This document shows positions 42,888 through 50,932 of a stretch of 64,000 nucleotides of DNA, one piece after another. The stretch spans positions 1-64,000 of the forward strand of contig CAZSNF010000018.1 in NCBI GenBank assembly GCA_964608315.1. Direction: 5' to 3'. The notes beneath the pieces were generated by a model. The model saw only the letters and a program-made list of their open reading frames with translations, did not search any database and was not told the origin of the DNA. The stretch comes from VXPQ01 sp964608315 (GTDB lineage Bacteria; Bacteroidota; Rhodothermia; Rhodothermales; VXPQ01). The first letter of the stretch is position 1; each line of letters opens with the position of its first letter. A program made the translations under genes and the position numbers.

Positions 42888-45800
42888 TCAATCCAACGCG
42901 TGCCTGTATTCCCTGAGCGCATCCGTATGATATGTTGCGATAGCAGCCTCCGCAATTTCAATGCCTGTCAATGCGCCGCCTTCATTTTCCAATACGGCCA
43001 TGAGTGAACGGGGTAGGCGTGAGCGCAACGCTTGTTCGCCTACCGTCGCCAGAAGGCGTTCGGCGTCAGTCGAATATTGTCGTATAGCGGCGCGTCGTTC
43101 CTCAATCTCCCGCCGGGTTTTGCGTTGCAGTACGGCATTGAGTTCATGCGGGCTCAACCCGAGTTCCAGTTCTTTCTCGACGAGTTCGAGTTCGCTCTGT
43201 TCGTTATTGTCGGCAAAATAGGCGAGATAGATATCGGAACCGTGAATTGTACATTCCTTCTCCTGGTCGGCAACGAGGATTCGCTCGCAGCGTATCAGAC
43301 GGCATGTTTTTCGATGTGGTGGGAGATATTTTTTCAGGTCAGGCCAGATGTCGGTAAGCGGAACCGGGTCGTATTCCCCGAAGAATTCCGGTGTGGGCTC
43401 CGCCAGATCGAAAGCGGCTTTGATCTTTTCGCCTTTGGGATGCCTCAACAATGTGTGCAGGGCCGCCGGATTTTCGGGATGCGGTCCAAGTGCATCGGCA
43501 AGCGGAACGATGCCGTCAGGGGTTCTGACTCGCCCATGCTTGCCCAGCATCCAGATTGCGGGCGAATCGAATGTTTTTTGGGGATAATCATGCTGTTTAC
43601 GTTTGTGCCACATCGTCCATTGTCGATATGTGGCTTCCTGATTCAGCAGGACTTCTGTGTACGCCGCTTTACCTTCATCCGATAATATCTCTTCTAAAAC
43701 CTGCACGGGGCCGACTCCTTGGCATGACTGGAAAACCAAGGATACGTCTTGCGTGCTACTGGCTTCATCGGGATTTCTAATACGCCATTTCCGCTTGCAA
43801 TCCTTGTCATATGATGCCATCCACGGTTCTTGTGAGAGGTCGCGGGTATTTTCCGGAGCATCGACCGCGCCGAGTTTTTGGAGCAACTCGCTGTCGAACT
43901 TATGAAACTCCATGTCGATAGCGGCACCGTCATCCCGGCTTCCATTGCCGGGCACGATCTCGCCCGGCAGCAACACGGAATGCAGAGGTTTCCATTCGCT
44001 TTTCAGGGTTCGCACCCGAAGGCTTGTAGTCCTGTTTCCGAACTCCTGGACGATGCCAAACGCATCGTCCACTGCTAATTCCCTTGAGGCCCTCCAGAAA
44101 TTTTCGATCAGATTATCTGTCGGCTGTAGTTGATTTTGCAGGACCTGTTGCGCAGCGAACCGGAAGCTGCTTTCCGGCGACGGTGATTTGATCCCCAGTT
44201 TTTCCAGCGCCGCAAGCGTTTCAGGGTCCGAAACCAACTTCGGGTGGGCAAAACATTCCGGCTTCGTGGCATTGTCGTCAACAGGTATCTCTTTGGATAG
44301 AAAGAGACGCTCTGGATCGGGTTTATGCAAGGCGCCGGTTGCGGTCAGCACAATGGAGCCCAGTTTATCAGAGGGAGTTCGTATCTCAGACGGGATGAGT
44401 GCGGCAACTTGTACGCTTGCTCTGGAAGCCCCGATCAAAGCGGCTTCTTTCTTTCCTTTGCAGAGCGACTCAAGCCACTTGGCAATCGTGGCTCTGGGAG
44501 CGCCCGGTGGCCATGTTTCGGATGGAAACAAGCGATCTATAGCGGCAAGCCTGGTGCGTGTAAGCGCTTTGTGATGCAGCCACTTCAGTGGCCTGCCGAG
44601 GCATCCTGCCCATCGCTCGAATAGATTTGTATCAATTCGGCCATCCAGAGTTAGCTCTTTTGGCGGATACGAAAGATCCCTGCAGGCGCGCAAGACGCCA
44701 TCCTGATCAGGGACGATTTCGCGTTCGCTAAGATGAGAGAACAGGCGCTCGCGGAGAAGATCAGCTTGGGGCTCGCCTGCTTCGTGCCGACGCGGCAGAG
44801 CGTCCAGGTGACATGCGGGGTCGTTTTTTGTCGCGAGTTTGGGAAGCGAATCCGAAATCATCCCTGCTGCCGCTTTGATCAATTCTTCATTATATGCACC
44901 CGGCAACAGATTCTGCCGATCCTCGTTGGTTTTCCAGGGTGCGTTCAGGATACCGGCTACCAGGCTTGCGGTGTGTGTTGGAAAGAACGCCCAGAATTTG
45001 CCTGGATCGGCTAATCGTTCAAGCGGAACGGCCCACCATATCGGTACTTCCTTACGTTCGTCGCCGGGTCTGCGGTCGGCTTGAGCGTCTGCCGAAAGCA
45101 GGTGCATGTGTTCGAACCGTTTCCATCGACCGGTTGTACTCCCGTCTGTGAGATGGTATTCGTCACCAACTTTCTTCAGTTTCATCGTCCGGTCGATGTC
45201 CGACGAGCTGTCTGTAAGGGTGAGCGTCCGCACATGCTCCACGAAAAGAAGAAATTCCGGTGGAAAGTTGTGCATCTGCTGACAGAGATTGTTGTATGCG
45301 CCGGACTTGAGCGGCAGCCGCACAATATTTGTTGCCCAAGCCATGAATTCGCGCAGAACGTCATCCTTGTCCCGATAGCTGTCTGGCTCTAAAGGTTCGG
45401 GCAGGCGAAGCACCGGACAGTCTACGGCATTCGGAACAACTTTTTGAATGTGTTCTCGCGCGCGCTCGCCATCGAACCGAAAGGACCCGGAGCGGCTGAA
45501 GAATTCCGGCGCATTGCTCACGCCGAGGACAGACTTGAAGCCGAGGCCGAACGTACCGATTTGGCCGGTTGTCCTCTTGGGTGACAGATGCGAAAACATC
45601 AACGCCCTCACGCCTTCTTCGTTAATCGGCTCTCCATTATCCGCACAGTAGAGATGATTTTCCGTTAGATGGATTGCAATGTGTCCGTCGCCTCGCTCGT
45701 GAGACACCTTATCTGCTGTCTCATTCCCTGTGTCGGGAGAAAGCGCATCCGCGCTGTTTTGAACCAATTCGAACAGCTGGCGCTGGGCGTAACCACCTTG

Positions 45801-45947
45801 CGCCGTGTCGCTTTCGGTGTTGGCGTGTTCGGCCACAAGATTCGGCTGTTCCCTGTAACTGTTGAGGGTTTTTTGCGCCTCGTTAGCAATGTAGCGGCCC
45901 AGTTCTCCGTTTGGCCCGGTCCAGTCGCTCGCAAATGGGTTTTTCAT
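42888..45947 (-). CDS. Hsp90-like (sacsin-type GHKL) ATPase, front half of a split defence-type protein
   Basis: A 1,019-residue protein whose N-terminal 250 residues form a GHKL ATPase: N box QLFELVQNSADAL, G1 box YCADNGEPINEEG and G2 box GQIGTFGLGFKSVLGVS. The rest is a long region without recognised domains. It ends LREYRHALD, then TGA, and the same frame resumes LDPPSKWAGSNRAVRFVRSL into the helicase. From memory of large ATPase-helicase proteins with the same joint, the intact form would be about 1,488 codons. Sacsin-like ATPases coupled to helicases recur in anti-phage islands; that role is inferred. Confidence 0.8.
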   Translation of the reverse strand: MKNPFASDWTGPNGELGRYIANEAQKTLNSYREQPNLVAEHANTESDTAQGGYAQRQLFELVQNSADALSPDTGNETADKVSHERGDGHIAIHLTENHLYCADNGEPINEEGVRALMFSHLSPKRTTGQIGTFGLGFKSVLGVSNAPEFFSRSGSFRFDGERAREHIQKVVPNAVDCPVLRLPEPLEPDSYRDKDDVLREFMAWATNIVRLPLKSGAYNNLCQQMHNFPPEFLLFVEHVRTLTLTDSSSDIDRTMKLKKVGDEYHLTDGSTTGRWKRFEHMHLLSADAQADRRPGDERKEVPIWWAVPLERLADPGKFWAFFPTHTASLVAGILNAPWKTNEDRQNLLPGAYNEELIKAAAGMISDSLPKLATKNDPACHLDALPRRHEAGEPQADLLRERLFSHLSEREIVPDQDGVLRACRDLSYPPKELTLDGRIDTNLFERWAGCLGRPLKWLHHKALTRTRLAAIDRLFPSETWPPGAPRATIAKWLESLCKGKKEAALIGASRASVQVAALIPSEIRTPSDKLGSIVLTATGALHKPDPERLFLSKEIPVDDNATKPECFAHPKLVSDPETLAALEKLGIKSPSPESSFRFAAQQVLQNQLQPTDNLIENFWRASRELAVDDAFGIVQEFGNRTTSLRVRTLKSEWKPLHSVLLPGEIVPGNGSRDDGAAIDMEFHKFDSELLQKLGAVDAPENTRDLSQEPWMASYDKDCKRKWRIRNPDEASSTQDVSLVFQSCQGVGPVQVLEEILSDEGKAAYTEVLLNQEATYRQWTMWHKRKQHDYPQKTFDSPAIWMLGKHGRVRTPDGIVPLADALGPHPENPAALHTLLRHPKGEKIKAAFDLAEPTPEFFGEYDPVPLTDIWPDLKKYLPPHRKTCRLIRCERILVADQEKECTIHGSDIYLAYFADNNEQSELELVEKELELGLSPHELNAVLQRKTRREIEERRAAIRQYSTDAERLLATVGEQALRSRLPRSLMAVLENEGGALTGIEIAEAAIATYHTDALREYRHALD

Positions 45948-46235
45948 ATTTTTTCTGTATAAGGCATTTTCATCATCCGTTGAAAATGCTCCATAGAGTG
46001 AAAATCATGAACGGTTTCACCGTGATATTTAAGGAAAGGGGAAGCGATTCCCTTCACCGAAACAACCGCTCATCCCACCATACGGGTTTTTCCTTGCCCG
46101 GTTTGAGGAGCGGAAAGTCGTTCTGCGTTGTGTTGATGACGATACGAACTGGTGGACCAAAGCTCACGCGACAACCCCGGCTACGGCGCGCCACACCAGA
46201 TTTAACATCCCCTTGGTTAGAGGGAACACGGACCT
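45948..46235. other. Gap between the ATPase gene and the membrane protein gene
   Basis: The region contains the upstream part of the ATPase gene: AT-rich at 45945-46020, with an imperfect inverted repeat around CATTTTCATCATCCGTTGAAAATG. A separate minus-strand coding remnant covers 46054-46235. Confidence 0.35.
46054..46235 (-). pseudogene. possible C-terminal protein remnant
   Basis: On the minus strand this stretch reads ...SFGPPVRIVINTTQNDFPLL, then KPGKEKPVWWDERLFR before a stop. The peptide looks like a genuine protein C terminus (ordered aromatic and charged residues, no stops), but no start is available: the same frame runs back into the membrane protein gene, which uses another frame. 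Probably a truncated fragment; the family is not recognised. Confidence 0.25.
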
Positions 46236-46784
46236 CTATGCCTTCCCCACCCGCACAAACCGCCCCAGGATCGTTCCGGCAAGCGTCCAGGCGACGATGT
46301 CGTATATCGCCATCCAGACGAAGAAGGTCCACGGGGTTCGCCACCATACAGGCCAGGCGAGGTCGGACCAGAATGCGACAGCGAGTCCCGCCAACGCCGC
46401 GAACAGGACCCGATTCCGCCAGGTCGGCAGGCTTGGAAGCAGCATGCGCAGAAGCATGCCTATGAGGAGCGCCGCACCAAGCATGTGCAAAAAGCCTCCG
46501 ATCATCATGGAAGCGGGCATAACGGGTTGGCCTTGCATGCGAACGAACAGAAAGGCGATGGGGCCGGCTTCGTGCCGCGCTATGGCTTCAACGTCGTCCG
46601 CGCCCGCCGGATAGGGTACGTAATACGCGCCCGATTCGGGGAGATTTTTAGAAAGATGTTGCTGCAGCGCCGCTTCGTCAGGGTGCATGTGCATCCCGGG
46701 GGTCGGAATCATTCCCCAGAAAACGAATCCCCATGCGAACATAGCGACGGCGGCGAGCAAGGCTCCCAAGGCAAGGTTTTTCAT
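46236..46784 (-). CDS. four-helix membrane protein of unknown function
   Basis: A 182-residue integral membrane protein. The first helix (LALGALLAAVAMFAWGFVFWG) is followed by an extracytoplasmic loop of about 65 residues. Helices follow near FLHMLGAALLIGMLLRMLL, RVLFAALAGLAVAFWS and FFVWMAIYDIVAWTLAGTIL. No enzymatic motif is seen. ATG 46784 starts the first helix; longer frames upstream are not supported. Confidence 0.75.
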   Translation of the reverse strand: MKNLALGALLAAVAMFAWGFVFWGMIPTPGMHMHPDEAALQQHLSKNLPESGAYYVPYPAGADDVEAIARHEAGPIAFLFVRMQGQPVMPASMMIGGFLHMLGAALLIGMLLRMLLPSLPTWRNRVLFAALAGLAVAFWSDLAWPVWWRTPWTFFVWMAIYDIVAWTLAGTILGRFVRVGKA

Positions 46785-47097
46785 AGCGTTTCCGATATTG
46801 TATTGGCGGATCAATGCGAGGCGTGTGCATCGCCGGAAAACGTACGTAGCCGTTTCCAACTGCGAAAGATAATAAATGCTTTTGGGCGCAAGCGCAAGGT
46901 ATGGCGTACGAAAGATGCGGTCTGTATCGACTGCAATGGCGGCAGGGAAGCAGCCATGTCCGATGGCGCCCGCGCTACGGTAACGCGCCGCCGGGAAATG
47001 CTTATGTTTCCGGGTGTGTTTTTGTCCGTTGGGAGGTATTGCAAGCAACTTTCTGCGCCCGACTTTGTGCATACAGAAAAGATCATCCACCAGAATA
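46785..47097. other. Divergent intergenic region
   Basis: 313 bp between the membrane protein gene (minus) and the B3/4-domain gene (plus). An AT-rich stretch near 46868-46882 (GATAATAAATGCTTT) could be promoter sequence. No repeat copy or small gene is convincing. Confidence 0.35.
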
Positions 47098-47805
47098 ATG
47101 CCCATGCTGACTATCCGCCACGCCATTCCCCGCGACGACGTACTGCTTGGCGTCGTCCACGCCGAGCGGATTGCAACAGGTCGATACCCGGACGATTTCG
47201 ACAGGCGTTTGGAGCAAACCCTTGTCGAGCGCGCCGGGCTGCTTGGCGAGATCGAAGAAGCGAGGCGCGTCGCTGCCCGCGATATCCTTCGGAACGGATC
47301 GTACAAACCCACCGGCCGAGGCAAACCCGCTTCCGAATACCTGCTGCGGGCCGCCTCGCAGCAGGAGCATGCGTTTCCGCGCATCAATGCTCCGGTGGAT
47401 ATATGCAACTACCTCAGCGTCCGTTATGTCGTGCCCATATCCTTATGGGACCTGGATCGGGCCGCTTCGGACCAGTATGTCTTTCGGCTGGGCCGCGAAG
47501 GAGAGGGGTTCGCGTTCAATCATGCCGGGCAGCGGATCGACGTGAAGGACTTGCTCTGCGGGTGCCGCGTTGCGGGCAACGATCCTGACGCCTTGCCCGA
47601 CGGAGAACCGATCGTCAACCCGGTGCGGGACAGCATGGCCACGAAAACGACTCCAGAGACAACCCGCGTCGCTGCGTGCGTATATGCCCCGACCCGCGCT
47701 ATGTCCGAGGAAGTCCTGCAAAGCCTGTGCGAGGAATTCGCTGCGTTGTTGTCGGTCTGCGGGACGGATGTCGAAACAGCCTGTGCCGTCGTTAGGGCCT
47801 GTTAA
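47098..47805 (+). CDS. B3/4 tRNA-binding domain protein
   Basis: A 235-residue protein with the B3/4 domain found in phenylalanyl-tRNA synthetase beta chains and in free-standing proteins. LVERAGLLGEIEEARRVAARDILRNGSYKPTGRGKPASEYLL, then NAPVDICNYLSVRYVVPISLWDLDR, and DALPDGEPIVNPVRDSMATKTTPETTR are typical. Free-standing members are thought to edit or bind tRNA, but the function is not firmly known. ATG 47098 or 47104 is the start. The last codons and the TAA stop come from a family B terminal repeat (GTTAGGGCCTGTTAACAC). Confidence 0.85.
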   Translation: MPMLTIRHAIPRDDVLLGVVHAERIATGRYPDDFDRRLEQTLVERAGLLGEIEEARRVAARDILRNGSYKPTGRGKPASEYLLRAASQQEHAFPRINAPVDICNYLSVRYVVPISLWDLDRAASDQYVFRLGREGEGFAFNHAGQRIDVKDLLCGCRVAGNDPDALPDGEPIVNPVRDSMATKTTPETTRVAACVYAPTRAMSEEVLQSLCEEFAALLSVCGTDVETACAVVRAC

Positions 47806-47816
47806 CACTATGCAGC
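47792..47816 (+). repeat. Family B end at the B3/4 gene stop
   Basis: TTAGGGCCTGTTAACACTATGCAGC is a family B terminus. Its TAA is the stop codon of the upstream gene, and its first bases encode that protein's last residues. Confidence 0.8.
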
Positions 47817-47920
47817 GGCGCTTTACCTTGCATGAGCCCTTACGGCATGTCGTCGGAGAGTGGGTTGCGAATGCGGGTTTAAAAATTTAACCCGTCGATC
47901 TCCGAGGTTAAATTATTTAA

Positions 47921-48124
47921 GGATATTCTGATTAAATTTGCAAAGTTCAGAGGCTGCGAAGGGGGTACTGGTGCAGGATGGAACGGGCCTGTGGTGCGCC
48001 TTTTCACGAAACATAAGGGTGCGCAGACGAGGGGCTGGCAGCGGTATCCGGGGCCCGATGTTTCGTTCAAAGGCGCAACCACAGACCCTCCTTTACCGTT
48101 TTGCCTTAATTATTCAGAGTATCC
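47921..48124 (-). mobile_element. Family A element, alternative-core subtype, reversed
   Basis: Ends GGATATTCTGATTAAATTTGC and TTATTCAGAGTATCC. The interior carries CACGAAACATAAGGGTGCG and GCCCGATGTTTCGTTCAAAG, the complement of the alternative core in the 33412 copy. The length is 204 bp. It lies in the 602-bp gap before the lipoprotein gene at 48408. Confidence 0.7.
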
Positions 48125-48128
48125 TTAA

Positions 48129-48275
48129 GGACACTCTGGTTGAATCTACTTCGATCAGCGCTTCACGTTCCTGCAGGACATTGCCCCGGCATCGTTGAAA
48201 TCAGCGGTAAACGCTTCGTATTTGGTGCATGGCGAACGTGAAGCACCCTTCGGGAGGCTTCGAAAGGCGTTGCAC
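48129..48275 (+). repeat. Family A left part
   Basis: GGACACTCTGGTTGAATCTACTTCGATCAGCGC through CCTTCGGGAGGCTTCGAAAGG; the right half is missing. It starts 4 bp after the preceding element, so the two are almost tandem. From 48276 to 48407 the gap has no recognisable feature. Confidence 0.8.
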
Positions 48276-48407
48276 GGCATGGTCTTTGCTTTCCTATGCG
48301 GGAGAACCCGAAATTATTCAAGGTCCCGCAACCCCCGGAGGCATGCCCTGATCGCTGTGGCGCTTCTTCCCGTCGCTGCATGGACCAGATTCCCGGACGG
48401 ACGCCCC

Positions 48408-49007
48408 ATGAAATATGCGCTTTTCCCTGTATTATTGATGCTGTGCGCCGGTTGCGGTACGCTGGCTTCGTCCGGCGCGGCGTCCATGGACGAGGTCGTT
48501 CCCGAATCCGCCGCGGCGCGCGCAATGTCTGCCGCCATGTCTACTGAGGTGGTCAACGATGATTCGTCTATGGTGCAAGCCGGGCGTTTGCCGGAGACGC
48601 GGACTCCCGGTGCGGCTGTGCGCGAAACGTTCGCTGCGGACATGCCAGAGACGGCTTTTTCGGACGGAGATCGCCGGGAGGTCAGCCTGCTTCCGACTGA
48701 ACCAGGCGCCGAACCGGGGCATGAAACAGCATACGAGACCCCGCCCGCACTTGAGGCGGAGTGCGTGTCTTGCCAGGGTGGTCTCCGGTGGTTCGAGCGG
48801 AGCGGGTTTCTTGATTATATGGTTCCGGTTCTTTTCGATCTGATCGACTGGGGCGGCGGAAAGTTGATGCGGGCGCTGTCCGGCGACAAGGCGAAATCGG
48901 CCAGTTCGTCCCGGAAGAGCGGCGGCCGTTCGGCGCGGGAGACGGACCGAAAACGTTCGAAACGCAAGCCGAATAAAAACACCTCCCGGGGCCGCGGCAG
49001 ACGGTAG
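48408..49007 (+). CDS. lipoprotein of unknown function
   Basis: A 199-residue protein with a lipoprotein signal (YALFPVLLMLCAGC, cysteine at residue 16). The middle is Ala/Glu-rich and disordered in appearance. A hydrophobic patch (YMVPVLFDLIDWGGGKLM) lies near residue 145, and the C terminus is a strongly basic Arg/Lys/Ser tail. No known family is recognised. ATG 48408 is the first that gives the lipobox; upstream codons translate repeat and non-coding sequence. Confidence 0.6.
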   Translation: MKYALFPVLLMLCAGCGTLASSGAASMDEVVPESAAARAMSAAMSTEVVNDDSSMVQAGRLPETRTPGAAVRETFAADMPETAFSDGDRREVSLLPTEPGAEPGHETAYETPPALEAECVSCQGGLRWFERSGFLDYMVPVLFDLIDWGGGKLMRALSGDKAKSASSSRKSGGRSARETDRKRSKRKPNKNTSRGRGRR

Positions 49008-49068
49008 CGGTCACGGAGCGCGAAGGGGGCGCGAAAGGGGCGCGAAAGGAGCACACAGGGGGCGCGAA

Positions 49069-49099
49069 GGGGGTTTATGGGGGTTTATGGGGCTTATTC
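49069..49099. repeat. G-rich short tandem repeat
   Basis: GGGGGTTTAT occurs twice in tandem (period 10), followed by GGGGCTTATTC; several further GGGGG tracts (GGGGGCGCGAA) precede it from 49020. The same GGGGGTTTAT/CTTATTC words recur at 56546-56633. Four or more G-tracts at short spacing could form a quadruplex. Confidence 0.7.
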
Positions 49100-49148
49100 T
49101 ATCATGGCGCCGTCAAGAGATAGGCATTTCCCTTCCGCCCTCCGAGCC

Positions 49149-49550
49149 TCAGGAAGACGCGGTCTCCCATAGCCGCCGAATGCCGTATTGATCGAACAAC
49201 GTTTCGATAGAAACCAAAACGAGATTATGCGCAAGCGCTTGCGCAATAAGCATTCGGTCGAACGGATCGCGATGGGACCCCGGCAGTGACCCGGCGCGTA
49301 CGGCGTCTTCAACGGTGATCGGCAACTCTTCAAAGCCTTCCCCTGCAATGGCTCCGGGAACGTCGTCTGCAAGGGCCTCGGCTCCAGACAGTTTGCCGAT
49401 ACGGCGCTTGGTGGTTATTTCCCAGGCTGACGCCGCGCTGACAAGCTTCTCGTTCGATTCATTCCCGATGGCGCGCCGGGCGACGGCCGGCAACCGGTTG
49501 CTTCCGGCAAGCCACCATATGAAGGCGTGGGTGTCAAGAAGAAGACGCAA
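49149..49550 (-). CDS. VapC-type PIN-domain toxin
   Basis: A 133-residue PIN-domain ribonuclease. Catalytic acids are visible in LLLDTHAFIWW (D6), SAWEITTKRRIGKL (E) and HRDPFDRMLIAQAL (D). The LPGSHRDPFDR block is typical of the VapC branch that pairs with Phd/YefM-like antitoxins. The start lies 3 bp after the antitoxin stop, so the two are cotranscribed. Confidence 0.9.
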   Translation of the reverse strand: MRLLLDTHAFIWWLAGSNRLPAVARRAIGNESNEKLVSAASAWEITTKRRIGKLSGAEALADDVPGAIAGEGFEELPITVEDAVRAGSLPGSHRDPFDRMLIAQALAHNLVLVSIETLFDQYGIRRLWETASS

Positions 49551-49553
49551 CGA

Positions 49554-49784
49554 TCAATCCTCCCAGGCAGACAACTCCTTTTCCGGCAGCGGGTCGAAAA
49601 AGCGGTCGTCGAGCGTTATCCGGTCCTTCCATGAGCCGAATTGCGGTTTTCCCCGGCGCTGTAGACGCACAAGGCGAGCGATCGGCTTGCCGTTGCGCGC
49701 AATGACGACCTCCTCGCCGCTCTCGACTTGCGCAAGCAGGCGCGACAACTGGGTCTTCGCTTTATGGACGTTCACTATGGGCAT
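49554..49784 (-). CDS. Phd/YefM-type antitoxin
   Basis: A 76-residue antitoxin: MPIVNVHKAKTQLSRLLAQV, GEEVVIARNGKPIARLVRL is the Phd/YefM DNA-binding fold, and the C-terminal tail (ITLDDRFFDPLPEKEL) should wrap the toxin. It lies upstream of the VapC-like toxin on the same strand, the usual order. Confidence 0.9.
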   Translation of the reverse strand: MPIVNVHKAKTQLSRLLAQVESGEEVVIARNGKPIARLVRLQRRGKPQFGSWKDRITLDDRFFDPLPEKELSAWED

Positions 49785-49865
49785 CGCTGACTCCTGAAAA
49801 CACGGGGTTAGCCAAATATATGACTAATCCCGGATTGTGTCAAGGATTGTTTGTCATTTCCTTAA

Positions 49866-50120
49866 GGATACTCTGATTAAATGTGCAAAGTTCAGAGTCT
49901 TGCGAGGGGTGGGCTGGCAAGGAATGACGAAGCAGCATGGCAGGCCCCATGTAATGAGGAATGACATAGCCAGAGTGCCTCTCGCAGCCTCCCGAAGGGC
50001 GCTTCATGTCCGCCATGCCCTGAATCCGTAGCGTTTACCACTGATTTCAACGACACCAGCACAATGTCCTGTACCCAGGAACGTGAAGCGCTGATCGAAG
50101 TAGATTTAATCAGAGTATCC
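49866..50120 (-). mobile_element. Family A MITE-like element, complete, reversed
   Basis: A 255-bp complete copy: GGATACTCTGATTAAATG at one end and AGATTTAATCAGAGTATCC at the other. It includes all blocks in reverse complement (AAGGAATGACGAAGCAGC, GCCTCCCGAAGGGCGC, GAAGCGCTGATCGAAGTAG). It fills most of the 429-bp gap between the antitoxin and Uma2 genes. Confidence 0.88.
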
Positions 50121-50213
50121 CCTTTGTACGTCTTTCGGAAACCTGCCGGGACATGGCGCTTATGCTTTTGGCGTGGACATCGTTTTTTCTGAATCTTGAG
50201 CGGAGGTATTTTC

Positions 50214-50825
50214 ATGGCCACAGCAAGCGCCGATTTCCAAACCGGGCAGGGCGCGGGCAAGCCCGCCCGCCCGTCTCGTCGCATGACGCTTGAAGAGTAT
50301 GTTCGCCTCCCCGAATCGGACTATGCCTGTCCAGGCGAATTGGTTCGGGGCATGGTTGTGAGGGAGCCGGGAGTCGTGTTCTGGCACGGGCGTTTGCAGG
50401 CCAACCTGATATGGCGATTGAAAAACTGGACGCAGCGGTTGGGGTACGGCGAGGTTGTCGGGGAATGCGATTACGTGATTAGCGAGGACCCGGACACGGT
50501 TCGCATTCCGGATGCGTCCGTTTTGCTCCGATCCGTCTCGCCGGAAGACCTTTTTTGCGGCAGGATTCGCGGCGCGCCGGACATAGCTATCGAAATCCTG
50601 TCCCCATCCAATACGTCCCTGGCGATGCGCGAGAAGATAGCCGACTATCTGGGGGCCGGCGCGCTCCGGGTCTGGATTGTGGATATGAAGGCGCGCACCC
50701 TCGCCGTGTACTATCCTGATGGCAACATGATGCTTTTTGAGGAAGGGGACCGCCTTGAAGACACGGAGGCGCTGCCGGGGTTTGATCTGGAAATTGCGAC
50801 GTTGTTTGCGTTGCAGGGAGCGTAA
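50214..50825 (+). CDS. Uma2 family (DUF820) nuclease-like protein
   Basis: A 203-residue Uma2/DUF820 protein with a restriction-endonuclease-like fold: RRMTLEEYVRLPE at the N terminus, GYGEVVGECDYVISEDPDTVRIPDASVL, GAPDIAIEILSPSNTSLAMREKIADYLGAGALRVWIVD (catalytic ExL and D residues) and TLAVYYPDG. Its role is unknown. ATG 50214 follows a GGAGG ribosome-binding site. It is followed by the type I restriction-modification operon after a 107-bp gap. Confidence 0.88.
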   Translation: MATASADFQTGQGAGKPARPSRRMTLEEYVRLPESDYACPGELVRGMVVREPGVVFWHGRLQANLIWRLKNWTQRLGYGEVVGECDYVISEDPDTVRIPDASVLLRSVSPEDLFCGRIRGAPDIAIEILSPSNTSLAMREKIADYLGAGALRVWIVDMKARTLAVYYPDGNMMLFEEGDRLEDTEALPGFDLEIATLFALQGA

Positions 50826-50932
50826 GCCGGAACGCTGGAGCAGGCGTTTTTGCGTACTCTTCTCTGCCTGCGGAAAATTTATTTTCGTTTACCCTTGATT
50901 TTTTGATATTTTTGCTATATCATATAACATAT

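Noticed and set aside
47879..48198. Open frames on both strands around a repeat pair
   Set aside because: The peptides are shared with other repeat copies, so they reflect the element and not a gene.
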